Source: Streptomyces pilosus
GTDB taxonomy: Bacteria > Actinomycetota > Actinomycetes > Streptomycetales > Streptomycetaceae
DNA length: 64,000 nucleotides
NCBI RefSeq assembly: GCF_014649835.1
Contig: NZ_BMTU01000009.1
Coordinates: 62,001 to 126,000 of the forward strand
Direction: 5' to 3'
In this document: piece by piece, positions 35,563 to 44,263 of the stretch
Numbering within the stretch: the first letter of the stretch is position 1
How the letters are laid out: each line of letters begins with the position of its first letter
Translations under genes and position numbers: made by a program
The notes under the pieces: model-generated
What the model saw: the letters and a program-made list of their open reading frames with translations, nothing else
Told to the model about the DNA's origin: nothing
The model's database searches: none

Positions 35563-37515
35563 GTGCAGACGGTGGCGTACGGCGAGTGGCCCTCGCCCAT
35601 CGACGCGGCCACGGCCGCGGCCCACGACGGCAGCCCCGAGTTCGCGGGCTTCGTCGGCGACGAGGTGTGGTGGACCGAGCCCCGGCCCGCCGAGGCCGGC
35701 CGGCGCACCCTGGTGCGGCGGCACCCCGACGGCACGGCGGAGTCCGTGCTGCCCGCGCCGTGGAACGTGCGTACCCGGGTCATCGAGTACGGCGGCCTCC
35801 CGTGGGCCGGCACCGTACGCGACGGCGGCCCGCTCGTCGTGTTCGTCAACTTCGCCGACCAGCGCCTCTACCGGTACGAACCGGGCGCCGAGCCGCGACC
35901 CCTCACCCCCGTCTCGCCGGTGGGGGACGGACTGCGCTGGGCCGAGCCCGTGCTGCTGCCGGAGCGGGACGAGGTGTGGTGCGTCCTGGAGGAGTTCACC
36001 GGTGAGGGACCGAGCGACGTCCGCCGCGTCCTGGCCGCCGTGCCGCTGGACGGATCGGCCGCCGACGACCGCCGGCGCGTGCGGGAGCTGAGCGACGGAC
36101 GGCACCGGTTCGTGACCGGTCCGCGCCCGGCGCCCGACGGACGGCGCGCCGCCTGGATCGGCTGGGACCATCCGCGCATGCCCTGGGACGGCACCGAGCT
36201 CCTCGTCGCCGACGTCTCCCCGGACGGCACCCTCACCGACGCGCGCGTGGTGGCCGGCGGCCCCGAGGAGTCCGTGCCCCAGGTCGACTGGACGCCCGAC
36301 GGACGGCTGCTGTACACCAGCGACCGCACCGGCTGGTGGAACCTGTACCGGGACGGGGAGCCGCTCTGCCCGCGCGAGGAGGAGTTCGCCGGGCCCCTGT
36401 GGAAGCTGGGGCACCGCTGGTTCGCCCCGCTGGACGGCGGCCTGATCGCCGTCCTGCACGGCCGGGGCGCCCCCGCGCTCGGCATCCTCGACCCCGAGAC
36501 CGGTGAGGTCGTCGACGCCGCCGGACCCTGGACCGAGTTCGCGCCGTCCGTGGCCGCCCACGGCGAGCGGGTCGTCGCCGTCGGCGCCGGGCCGCGCAGC
36601 GGCCACGAAGTGGTGGAGCTGGACACCAGGACGGGCCGGGCCCGTGTGATCGGCGCCGAGCACCGGGACGCCGTCGACCCCGCCTACTACCCCGAACCGC
36701 AGGTCCGCACCTTCACCGGACCGGACGGCCGCGAGATCCACGCCCAGGTCCACCCGCCGCACCACCCCGCCGTCACCGGCCCCGCCGGCGAGCTGCCGCC
36801 CTATGTGATCTGGGCGCACGGCGGCCCCACCGGCCGGTCGCCGCTCGTGCTCGATCTGGAGGTCGCCTACTTCACCTCCCGGGGCATCGGCGTCGCCGAG
36901 GTCAACTACGGCGGCTCCACCGGCTACGGGCGCGCGTACCGCAACCGGCTGCGGGGACAGTGGGGCGTCGTCGACGTCGAGGACTGCGCGGCCGTCGCGC
37001 GGGCCCTCGCCGACGAGGGAACCGCCGACCGCGACCGGCTCGCCGTGCGCGGCGGCAGCGCCGGCGGCTGGACCACCGCCGCCTCGCTCACCACGACCGA
37101 CGTCTACGCCTGCGGCACCATCAGCTACCCGGTCCTCGACCTCGCCGGCTGGGGCACGGGGGAGACCCACGACTTCGAGTCCCAGTACCTGGAGAGCCTC
37201 ATCGGCCCGCGGGCCGAGGCCGCCGACCTGTACGTGCGGCGATCACCCGTCGAGCACGCCGACCGGCTGTCCGTGCCCTTCCTGATGCTCCAGGGACTGG
37301 ACGACGTGATCTGCCCGCCCGTGCAGTGCGAGCGGTTCCTGGCCCGGCTGGCCGGACGGGGCGTACCGCACGCCTACCTCACCTTCGAGGGAGAGGGCCA
37401 CGGCTTCCGGCGGGCGGAGACGATGGTGCGCGCCCTGGAGGCGGAGCTGTCCCTGTACGCCCAGGTGTTCGGGATGAGACCGCCGGGTGTGCCGACGCTG
37501 GAGCTGGGCGCGTGA
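35563..37515 (+). CDS. S9-family prolyl oligopeptidase-like peptidase
   Basis: A 650-aa cytosolic serine peptidase with an N-terminal beta-propeller (~40-390) and a C-terminal alpha/beta-hydrolase domain. Catalytic Ser is S499 in GGSAGG; Asp lies in QGLDDVICP and His in GEGHGFR. It resembles acylaminoacyl peptidase/DPP types. GTG at 35563 is preferred over GTG at 35551 because GGGGGAG then falls at proper distance. It follows the M20 gene by 16 bases and overlaps the S66 gene by 4 bases. Confidence 0.92.
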   Translation: MQTVAYGEWPSPIDAATAAAHDGSPEFAGFVGDEVWWTEPRPAEAGRRTLVRRHPDGTAESVLPAPWNVRTRVIEYGGLPWAGTVRDGGPLVVFVNFADQRLYRYEPGAEPRPLTPVSPVGDGLRWAEPVLLPERDEVWCVLEEFTGEGPSDVRRVLAAVPLDGSAADDRRRVRELSDGRHRFVTGPRPAPDGRRAAWIGWDHPRMPWDGTELLVADVSPDGTLTDARVVAGGPEESVPQVDWTPDGRLLYTSDRTGWWNLYRDGEPLCPREEEFAGPLWKLGHRWFAPLDGGLIAVLHGRGAPALGILDPETGEVVDAAGPWTEFAPSVAAHGERVVAVGAGPRSGHEVVELDTRTGRARVIGAEHRDAVDPAYYPEPQVRTFTGPDGREIHAQVHPPHHPAVTGPAGELPPYVIWAHGGPTGRSPLVLDLEVAYFTSRGIGVAEVNYGGSTGYGRAYRNRLRGQWGVVDVEDCAAVARALADEGTADRDRLAVRGGSAGGWTTAASLTTTDVYACGTISYPVLDLAGWGTGETHDFESQYLESLIGPRAEAADLYVRRSPVEHADRLSVPFLMLQGLDDVICPPVQCERFLARLAGRGVPHAYLTFEGEGHGFRRAETMVRALEAELSLYAQVFGMRPPGVPTLELGA

Positions 37516-38444
37516 GCCGGGTGGAGGAGCTGCGGAGGCCGGCCCGCCTCGCCCCCGGCGCGCGGGTGGCCGTCGTCGCCCCCAGCGGCCCGGTGCCCGA
37601 GGACCGGCTCATGGCCGGGCTCGACGTCCTGCGCGGCTGGGGCCTCGACCCGGTGGTGGCCCCGCACGTCCTCGGCCGGCACGACGGCTTCCGTTACCTC
37701 TCGGCCGGCGACGCCGACCGGGCCGCCGATCTCCAGTCCGCCTGGTGCGACCCGGCGGTCGACGCGGTGATCTGTGCCCGCGGCGGCTACGGCGTGCAGC
37801 GCATGGTCGATTCCCTCGACTGGGAGGCCATGCGGGCGGCCGGGCCGAAGGTGTTCGTCGGGTTCAGCGACATCACCGCGCTGCACGAGGCGTTCGCGGT
37901 CCGGCTGGGCCTGGTCACCCTGCACGGGCCGATGGCCGCGGGCCTCGACTTCGTGAAGAGCGCGCGGGCCCAGGACCACCTCAGGGCCACCCTCCTCGCC
38001 CCCGAGACGGTCCGTACCCTCGTCTCCGACGGCACCCCCCTCGTCCCCGGCCGGGCCCGCGGCGTCACCCTCGGAGGCTGTCTCTCCCTGCTCGCCGCCG
38101 ACCGGGGCACCCCGCACGCCAGACCCTCCGCGCGCGGCGGACTGCTGTGCCTGGAGGACGTGGGGGAGGAGACCTACCGGCTCGACCGCGACCTCACCCA
38201 GCTGCTGCGGGCCGGCTGGCTGGACGGCGTGCACGGGCTGCTGCTCGGCTCCTGGGCGCGGTGCGAGCCGTACGAGGGGGTGCGGGAACTGCTCGCCGAC
38301 CGGCTCGGCGGGCTCGGCGTGCCGGTGGCCGAGCAGTTCGGCTTCGGCCACTGCGACGACGCGCTCACCGTCCCCTTCGGCGTGGCCGCGGAACTCGACG
38401 CGGACGCGGGCACGCTGACCCTGGACGAACCGGCGCTGGCCTGA
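37512..38444 (+). CDS. S66-family LD-carboxypeptidase (LdcA/MccF-like)
   Basis: A 310-aa serine peptidase that in known members cuts the L-D bond of muropeptide tetrapeptides or inactivates peptide-nucleotide antibiotics. The triad is S119 (GFSD), E215 (CLEDV) and H280 (FGHCD); ARGGYG at 89-94 is conserved. GTG at 37512 overlaps the S9 stop (GTGA). Last gene of the peptidase operon, followed by a strong hairpin. Together with DppA it points to D-residue-containing peptides. Confidence 0.9.
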   Translation: MSRVEELRRPARLAPGARVAVVAPSGPVPEDRLMAGLDVLRGWGLDPVVAPHVLGRHDGFRYLSAGDADRAADLQSAWCDPAVDAVICARGGYGVQRMVDSLDWEAMRAAGPKVFVGFSDITALHEAFAVRLGLVTLHGPMAAGLDFVKSARAQDHLRATLLAPETVRTLVSDGTPLVPGRARGVTLGGCLSLLAADRGTPHARPSARGGLLCLEDVGEETYRLDRDLTQLLRAGWLDGVHGLLLGSWARCEPYEGVRELLADRLGGLGVPVAEQFGFGHCDDALTVPFGVAAELDADAGTLTLDEPALA

Positions 38445-38473
38445 TCCACCGCCGGACCGGCGGCTGTGATCCA

Positions 38474-38519
38474 CCGCCGGACCCGCGGGCGGCGCCGACG
38501 CCGCGCGCGGGTCCGGCGG
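38474..38519 (+). terminator. Terminator of the peptidase operon
   Basis: A perfect 14-bp stem (CCGCCGGACCCGCG / CGCGGGTCCGGCGG) with an 18-nt loop. Its left arm lies in the second copy of a 17-bp direct repeat (TGATCCACCGCCGGACC at 38442-38458 and 38467-38483); the first copy includes the S66 stop codon. Confidence 0.75.
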
Positions 38520-38538
38520 GCCGTCGTAGGGTGGCGGG

Positions 38539-39093
38539 GTGCCGCACACCGCTTCCCGCTATCTCACCGAGGGCGCCCGCGTCGGGCTGCGTCACTTCAC
38601 CCTCGCGGACGGCGCCGAGTTCACCTCCCGCGCCCGCGAGAGCAAGGACCTGCACCACCCCTGGCTGTTCCCGCCGGACAGCACCGCCGCGTACGCCGCG
38701 TACGCAGGGCGGCTGATCGAGGACCGCACCAAGGCGGGGTTCCTGGTCTGCGAGAAGGAGGCGGACGGCGCCCTCGCCGGGTTCATCAACATCAACAACA
38801 TCGTCGAGGGCGGCTTCCTGTGCGGCGCGCTCGGTTACGGCGCCTTCGCACACGCGGCGGGACGCGGACTGATGCGCGAAGGGCTGCACCTCGTCGTGCG
38901 GTACGCCTTCGGTCCGATGCGGCTGCACCGGCTGGAGATCAACGTGCAGCCCGGCAACGCCGCCTCCATCGCCCTGGCCCGCGCCTGCGGGTTCCGCCTG
39001 GAGGGCTTCTCCCCGAAGATGCTCTTCATCGACGGAGCCTGGCGCGACCACGAACGCTGGGCGCTCACCAGCGAGATGACGGCGGGCCGTTGA
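38539..39093 (+). CDS. GNAT acetyltransferase, RimJ/RimL type
   Basis: A 184-aa GNAT protein with the RimJ/RimL layout: LRHFTLADGAEFTSRARES at the N-terminus, YGAFAHAAGRGLMREGL as acetyl-CoA-binding motif, and the diagnostic HRLEINVQPGNAASIALARACGF near the end. It may acetylate protein or peptide N-termini or amino acids. GTG at 38539 follows AGGGTGG. It is separated from the peptidase operon by the hairpin and lies 32 bases before the arginase-like gene. Confidence 0.88.
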   Translation: MPHTASRYLTEGARVGLRHFTLADGAEFTSRARESKDLHHPWLFPPDSTAAYAAYAGRLIEDRTKAGFLVCEKEADGALAGFININNIVEGGFLCGALGYGAFAHAAGRGLMREGLHLVVRYAFGPMRLHRLEINVQPGNAASIALARACGFRLEGFSPKMLFIDGAWRDHERWALTSEMTAGR

Positions 39094-39125
39094 AGGGCGG
39101 ACTCCCCTGGGCGAGGATGAACCGC

Positions 39126-40025
39126 ATGCGGAACATCGTCGTGGTGGACGCCCCCTCCAATCTGGGCCTGCGCCCGCCCGCCCCCGGCACCGTGCCCGGC
39201 TGCCACAAGCTCGCCGGCGCCCTGCGGGAACAGAGGATCCTGCAACGGCTGAACGCCGTCGAAGGCGGGGTGGTGGTGCCCCCGCGCTACGACCGGGGAG
39301 ACTGGCGGGAGGGCGACGGCGTCTTCAACGCGGCCGCCCTCGCCGCCTACACCCGCACGTTGGCCGACCGGATCGAACACCACGTCCGCGCCGGTGACCT
39401 GACCGTCGTCCTCGGCGGGGACTGCTCCGTCCAGCTCGGCGCCTCGCTCGCCCTGCGCCGCATCGGACGGTACGGACTGGTCGCCATCGACGCGTCCCCC
39501 GACTTCCGGCACCCCGGCAACTCCGACGGGGTCGGCGCGGCCGGCGGCGAGGAGGTCGCGCTGGCCACCGGACGCGGGCAGGCGGACCTCACCGACCTGG
39601 AGGGGCTCCGGCCCTATCTGCGGGACGAGGACGTACGGTTCTTCGGCATCCGCGACTACTTCGAGGAGGAGCGCGCCGAACTCGCCGACCTGAAGATCCC
39701 CGTCGCCACCGTCGGCGACGTGCGGGCGGAGGGCGCCGGCGCGCTCGCCCGCGCAGCCGCCCTGTCGTACGCCGCACCGGGCCTCGACGGCTTCTGGGTC
39801 CACCTGGACGCCGACGTCCTCGACCCGGACGTCATGCCCGCGGTCGACAGCCCCGACCCCGACGGACTGGACCACGGCGAACTCCTCGACCTGCTCCGGC
39901 CGTTGCTCGGCTCACCGCTCTGCGCCGGCCTCACGGTCACCATCTACGACCCCGACCTCGACCCCGACGGGACGGCCGGTGCACTGCTCACCGACACGGT
40001 GGTCGCCGCCCTCACCCGATCCTGA
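39126..40025 (+). CDS. Arginase/ureohydrolase-family protein lacking two metal-ligand histidines
   Basis: A 299-aa ureohydrolase fold. The three manganese motifs can be aligned but two are altered: GGDHS reads GGDCS (C100 for His), DAHxD reads DASPD (S124 for His), while DxDxxDP is intact (D228, D230 in HLDADVLDP). Normal arginase or agmatinase chemistry is therefore doubtful. ATG at 39126 is preferred to 39117 because GAGGA then lies 8 bases upstream. Function unknown; its neighbours deal with peptides. Confidence 0.87.
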   Translation: MRNIVVVDAPSNLGLRPPAPGTVPGCHKLAGALREQRILQRLNAVEGGVVVPPRYDRGDWREGDGVFNAAALAAYTRTLADRIEHHVRAGDLTVVLGGDCSVQLGASLALRRIGRYGLVAIDASPDFRHPGNSDGVGAAGGEEVALATGRGQADLTDLEGLRPYLRDEDVRFFGIRDYFEEERAELADLKIPVATVGDVRAEGAGALARAAALSYAAPGLDGFWVHLDADVLDPDVMPAVDSPDPDGLDHGELLDLLRPLLGSPLCAGLTVTIYDPDLDPDGTAGALLTDTVVAALTRS

Positions 40026-40065
40026 CCCGCACCGCCCCTGTTCAGGCGGGCCCGGGGCGGCTTCC

Positions 40066-42024
40066 ATGGAGATCGTGACGACGATCCGACGTGAGGTACT
40101 GACGCTGCCCGCAGCACACCTGGGCCCCGACAACCCGCTGCCCCCGCTGCGGCCCCTCGACGAGATGCACCGCATCGAGGACCGCGACAAGGCCGGTCTG
40201 CCGCGCGACATGGCCCGGCAGATCGGCCACGCACCCCTGCACAGCCTGCTGCCCGTCCCCGTCCGCGACGGCTACGACCGCGACCGGGCACCCCGCCCCG
40301 TCGACGCCCTGGTGATCGAGAACGACCGGCTGCGCGCCACCGTGCTGCCCGCCCTCGGAGGCCGGATCGCCTCCCTCGTGCACCGGCCCACGGGCCGTGA
40401 ACTCCTCTACCGCAATCCGGTGTTCCAGCCCGCCAACTTCGCGCTGAACGGCGCCTGGTTCTCCGGCGGCATCGAATGGAACATCGGCGCCACCGGCCAC
40501 ACCACGCTGTCCTGCTCACCCGTGCACGCCGCCCGCGTCCCCGCCCCCGACGGCGGGGAGATGCTCCGCCTGTGGGAGTGGGAGCGGCTGCGTGACCTCC
40601 CGTTCCAGGTCGACCTGTGGCTGCCGGACGGCTCCGACTTCCTCCACGTCGGCGTCCGCATCCGCAACCCGCACGAGAAGCCGGTCCCGACGTACTGGTG
40701 GTCGAACATCGCCGTGCCCGAGGAGTGCCGCGTCCTCGCCCCGGCCGACCAGGCCTACCACTTCGGCTACGAGCAGCGGCTGCGCCGGGTGCCCGTCCCG
40801 GAGTACGACGGCGCCGACCGCACCTACCCGCCCCGCAGCACGTACGCGGCGGACTACTTCTACGACGTCCCCGACGGCCGCAGGCGCTGGATCGCCGCAC
40901 TGGACGCCGACGGCCACGGCCTCGTGCAGACGTCCACCGACGTCCTGCGCGGCCGCAAGCTGTTCGTGTGGGGCCGGGGGCCGGGCGGGCGGCGCTGGCA
41001 GCAGTGGCTCACCGAGCCCGGCACCGGCGGCTACTGCGAGATCCAGGCCGGACTCGCCCGCACCCAGCTGGAACACGTCTTGCTGGACGCGGAGAGCGAG
41101 GTGTCCTGGCTGGAGGCGTACGGACCGTTCGCCGCGCGGCCGGAGGGGGAGTGGCACGGCGTCCTGGACGAGGCGGAGAACCGGCTGGAGGAGGTGCTGC
41201 CGCGCGCCCGGGTCGACGCCGCGTACGCGGCCTGGCAGCCGCACGCGGACACCGGACCGGGCGAGCGGCTCGCGACCGGCTCCGGCTGGGGGGCGCTCGA
41301 AGTGCTACGCGCCGGACTGAAGTTGCCCGGCACGCCGTTCGACGAGACCACTCTGGGCGAGGAGCAGGAGCCCTGGCTGCACCTCCTGCGCGCCGGTTCC
41401 CTCCCCGAGCCGTCCGCCGGCCTGCCGCCCGGCGGGACGCTGGTCGCCCGGCACTGGCGGGACATGCTGGAGACCGCGCCCGCCACCCCGCTCACCGAGT
41501 ACCACCTGGGCGTCGCCCAGTGGCACGCCGGCGACCGGGCGCAGGCGGTGCGCAGCTGGGAGCGGGGCCTGCGGAACCCCTCCTCGGCCTGGCCGGCGCT
41601 GCGCTGCCTGGCGGTCTCCGACCAGGAGGACCACAACCCGGGGCGGGCCGCCGACCGTTACCTGGAGGCCTTCGACGACCTGTGCCGCGAGGCCGGTGAG
41701 TCCGACGGCGCGTGGACGGCGGTCACCGCGGCGCTCGGCCGGGAGGCGGTCGACGCGCTGCTCGCGGTGGGCCGTACGGCGGACGCGCGCTCCGTGTGGG
41801 AGCGGCTGGACCCGGCGACCCGGGCCCGCGGCCGGTTCCGGCTGGCCGAGGTGGCGCTGCTGCTCGCCGAAGGACGGAAGGAGGAGGCCCGCGCCGTGTT
41901 CGACGCGGGCTTCGAGGTCGCCGACCTGCGGGAGGGCGACGAGGTCGTCGGACGGCTGTGGGCCGCCCTCACCACCGAACCCCTGCCGGAGCGCTACGAC
42001 TTCCGGATGCGGCCCACTCCCTGA
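40066..42024 (+). CDS. DUF5107 domain protein with C-terminal TPR-like repeats
   Basis: A 652-aa cytosolic protein. Residues ~60-370 resemble the DUF5107, galactose-mutarotase-like beta-sandwich (VLPALGGRIASLVHRPTGRE, GGIEWNIGATGHT). The C-terminal third is helical with TPR-like pairs (LTEYHLGVAQWHAGDRAQAV, WERGLRNPSSAWPALRCLAV). Related proteins occur in carbohydrate loci, but no reaction is known to me. ATG at 40066 follows 40 bases after the arginase-like stop. Confidence 0.85.
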   Translation: MEIVTTIRREVLTLPAAHLGPDNPLPPLRPLDEMHRIEDRDKAGLPRDMARQIGHAPLHSLLPVPVRDGYDRDRAPRPVDALVIENDRLRATVLPALGGRIASLVHRPTGRELLYRNPVFQPANFALNGAWFSGGIEWNIGATGHTTLSCSPVHAARVPAPDGGEMLRLWEWERLRDLPFQVDLWLPDGSDFLHVGVRIRNPHEKPVPTYWWSNIAVPEECRVLAPADQAYHFGYEQRLRRVPVPEYDGADRTYPPRSTYAADYFYDVPDGRRRWIAALDADGHGLVQTSTDVLRGRKLFVWGRGPGGRRWQQWLTEPGTGGYCEIQAGLARTQLEHVLLDAESEVSWLEAYGPFAARPEGEWHGVLDEAENRLEEVLPRARVDAAYAAWQPHADTGPGERLATGSGWGALEVLRAGLKLPGTPFDETTLGEEQEPWLHLLRAGSLPEPSAGLPPGGTLVARHWRDMLETAPATPLTEYHLGVAQWHAGDRAQAVRSWERGLRNPSSAWPALRCLAVSDQEDHNPGRAADRYLEAFDDLCREAGESDGAWTAVTAALGREAVDALLAVGRTADARSVWERLDPATRARGRFRLAEVALLLAEGRKEEARAVFDAGFEVADLREGDEVVGRLWAALTTEPLPERYDFRMRPTP

Positions 42025-42035
42025 CCGGCCCCCGT

Positions 42036-42383
42036 TCAGGCGCGGCGGTCCGCGTACTCGTAGACCGCCCCGTCCGGGTGCCGTGCGATGAGGTTGCGGC
42101 CCACCGGGGTGGGGACGGGCCCGGCGATGATGTCGGCGCCCATCTCCGCGAGCACCCGGCGGGCCTCCTCGACGTCCTGCACCGCGATGGTCGCGGCGAC
42201 CCTGCGCAGCACGTCCAGTTCCTCCGCCGGACCGCTCATCAGCAGGAAGCAGCCCACGGCGGCGACGTGGACGCCGGCCCGCTCGAAGCGGAGGGCCTTG
42301 CCGCCGGCCAGCCGCTCGTAGAAGGGGATGGCGGTCTCGATGTCGTCGACGCAGACGCGCAGTGTGGCACCCAGAATCTCCAT
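42036..42383 (-). CDS. VOC/glyoxalase-family protein
   Basis: A 115-aa vicinal-oxygen-chelate fold protein of two beta-alpha-beta-beta-beta units, starting MEILGATLRVCVDDIETAIPFYERL and ending ARHPDGAVYEYADRR. The metal-ligand positions are not obvious, so it may be a binding protein rather than an enzyme. ATG at 42383 has a weak site. Convergent with the DUF5107 gene, 11 bases apart, with no hairpin recognised between. Confidence 0.83.
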   Translation of the reverse strand: MEILGATLRVCVDDIETAIPFYERLAGGKALRFERAGVHVAAVGCFLLMSGPAEELDVLRRVAATIAVQDVEEARRVLAEMGADIIAGPVPTPVGRNLIARHPDGAVYEYADRRA

Positions 42384-42470
42384 GGGGACGAGCCTAGTTG
42401 GGACCGCGCGGACCAGGGGGGTCGCCCCGGACGGTCTCCACACGGCTCTCCGCCCCGGAAAGCGGCGGGA

Positions 42471-42495
42471 GTTACCCGCCGCGGGCCACGGGTAC
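42471..42495 (+). promoter_or_regulatory. SigB-type promoter of the small membrane protein gene
   Basis: GTTA (42471-42474), 15-base spacer, GGGTAC (42490-42495), close to the Streptomyces SigB/SigH consensus GTTT-N14-16-GGGTAY. The ATG at 42505 is only 9 bases beyond, so the message is probably leaderless. Confidence 0.5.
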
Positions 42496-42504
42496 CCGTG
42501 AGCC

Positions 42505-42915
42505 ATGCAGCGTTTGGAGCACTTGGAGCATCTGGACAGGCACCTGGTCGACGAACTGGCGCAGGTGGCCCGCGAGTCCGTGCGCGAGGAACTGCGCGAA
42601 CAGGCCCGGGGACAGCGCCGCAAGGCCGCCCTGTACGCCGGGTCGGGCGCCGCCGCCCTGTACGCGGGCGCGGCCGTCGCGCTGGCCGTCGGTCTCGCCC
42701 TCGCCCTGGCCCTGCCGGGCTGGGCCGCCGCGCTGATCACGGCCGTGATCCTGGGCGCGGTGTCCTACGCCCTGCGCAGCGCGGCCCGGCCCGGTGCCCC
42801 CTCCCGGCCGGCCGCGGGGCGGACCACCGCGGGCGGCGCCCCCGTCCCGCCGGTGCCCTCCACCCCGCCCACCGCGGGCGTCGTACCCCCGCGCCCGGAC
42901 ACGCCCCGGTCCTGA
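42505..42915 (+). CDS. Small two-helix membrane protein (holin-X-like)
   Basis: A 136-aa protein. The N-terminal ~40 residues form a charged amphipathic or coiled helix (LEHLDRHLVDELAQVARES). Two hydrophobic helices follow (~42-68 and ~72-90), with a Pro-rich tail. The layout resembles the actinobacterial Holin-X/phage-holin superfamily III proteins, which are mostly cellular proteins rather than phage lysis proteins. No lysis gene is nearby. It has a SigB-type promoter right upstream. Confidence 0.75.
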   Translation: MQRLEHLEHLDRHLVDELAQVARESVREELREQARGQRRKAALYAGSGAAALYAGAAVALAVGLALALALPGWAAALITAVILGAVSYALRSAARPGAPSRPAAGRTTAGGAPVPPVPSTPPTAGVVPPRPDTPRS

Positions 42916-43085
42916 CGTCCCGAGCCGGCACACACCGGCCCCACGGACGGACCACCCGGCGTAGCCGCGAACGGCCTCCGCCCGCCGGGCGCGCCCGCAC
43001 GGTCCTGCCCGCGACCGCGCGGGCCGGTGCGCCGCCGCGGTGACCGAAGCACCTGATCGGCTGACGGCACGTCCTCCGGACCACC

Positions 43086-43126
43086 TGAGCCGGGGGCGAG
43101 GCCCGTCGGGCCTCGCCCCCGGCTCA
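43086..43126. terminator. Strong hairpin overlapping the end of the F420 gene
   Basis: A perfect 20-bp inverted repeat with a single-base loop. The right arm contains the stop codon of the F420-dependent oxidoreductase (TCA at 43124-43126). Functions for both convergent transcripts. Confidence 0.85.
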
Positions 43127-44086
43127 GCCCGCCTGCTGGAGCTGCGGCAGCACCTTCGTGCGGTAGAAGTCGAAGAAGCCGCGCATGTCCGGGCCGATCT
43201 GGTTGACGTACACCCGGTCGAAGCCCGCCTCGGCGAACCCGCGGAGTTCGGCGACGTGCTCGTCCACGTCGTCGCCGCACACCCGGCTCTCGCGCACCAT
43301 GTCCTCGGTGACCAGCGTCTGGGCCTGCTCGAAGTGCTTCGGTGAGGGCAGCACCTGGCCCAGCTCGCCGGGCAGTTGCTCGTTCGCCCACAGCCGGTGC
43401 ACGGTGCGCACGCACTCCTCGCGGTCGATGCCGTAACAGACCTTGGTGCCGCCGCTGACCGGTTTCCCGCCGCCCCCGCCCTTGCGGTACTGCTCCACCA
43501 TGGAGGCGTCCGGCATCATCGTGATGTAGCCGTCGCCGACCCGTGCCGCCAGTTTGGTCGCCGCCGGGCCGAAGCCGGATATGTCGATGGGGATGGGCCG
43601 GTCCGGGACGGTGTAGAGGCGGGCGTTCTCCACCGTGTAGTGCGTGCCGTGGTGGTTGACCTCCTCACCGCTGAACAGCCGGCGCATCACCTGGATGGCC
43701 TCCTCCAGCATCTCCAGCCGCACATGCGCGGGCGGCCAGTGGTCGCCGAGGATGTGCTCGTTCAGCGCCTCACCCGTGCCCACGCCCAGCCGGAACCCAC
43801 CCGGGGACATCACCGCGCTCGTGGCCGCCGCGTGGGCCACCACCGCCGGGTGCGTCCGCACGGTCGGACAGGTCACCGCCGTCCCCACCGGCAGCGACAC
43901 CGCCTCGGACAGCGCGCCGATCACCGACCACACGAAGGGGCTCTGCCCCTGCTCGTCGTTCCACGGATGGAAGTGGTCCGAGATCCACAACGCCTGGAAC
44001 CCGGCCTGCTCGGCCATCCGCGCCTGCTCGATCAGCTCCGCGGGACCGTACTGCTCGCACGAGAGGAAATAGCCGTACTCGGGCAT
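43124..44086 (-). CDS. F420-dependent LLM-class oxidoreductase, G6PDH family
   Basis: A 320-aa luciferase-like TIM-barrel protein of the F420-dependent glucose-6-phosphate dehydrogenase-like family. Typical segments are YGYFLSCEQYGPAELIEQA, WISDHFHPWNDEQGQSPFVW and FRLGVGTGEALNEHILGDHW. It should use deazaflavin F420; the second substrate is unknown. ATG at 44086 follows GGAGG. A consensus SigB-type promoter precedes it, suggesting stress control. Divergent from the NDH2-like gene. Confidence 0.9.
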   Translation of the reverse strand: MPEYGYFLSCEQYGPAELIEQARMAEQAGFQALWISDHFHPWNDEQGQSPFVWSVIGALSEAVSLPVGTAVTCPTVRTHPAVVAHAAATSAVMSPGGFRLGVGTGEALNEHILGDHWPPAHVRLEMLEEAIQVMRRLFSGEEVNHHGTHYTVENARLYTVPDRPIPIDISGFGPAATKLAARVGDGYITMMPDASMVEQYRKGGGGGKPVSGGTKVCYGIDREECVRTVHRLWANEQLPGELGQVLPSPKHFEQAQTLVTEDMVRESRVCGDDVDEHVAELRGFAEAGFDRVYVNQIGPDMRGFFDFYRTKVLPQLQQAG

Positions 44087-44129
44087 GGGGGTCGCCTCCG
44101 CGACGTGGGCGGTTCGGGACACGCGCCGG

Positions 44130-44153
44130 GTACCCGGACCGCCGGGCGGAAAC
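44130..44153 (-). promoter_or_regulatory. Consensus SigB-type promoter of the F420 oxidoreductase gene
   Basis: Read on the minus strand: GTTT (44153-44150), 14-base spacer, GGGTAC (44135-44130), a full match to GTTT-N14-GGGTAC. Expected transcription start is near 44123, giving a leader of about 37 bases with GGAGG. Confidence 0.6.
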
Positions 44154-44263
44154 CGGGGCCTGCGGGTGCCCCGGTCCTCCGGGTGCCCGGCCCGACGTTT
44201 GGCCGCCCCGGCCAGGGGGACGCGGAAGTCTCCCGACGTACGCGACAGCGCCGGAGGCGAACC

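Noticed and set aside
42505..42915. Phage holin as a sign of prophage
   Set aside because: No endolysin, integrase or structural phage gene nearby; such proteins are common chromosomal genes.
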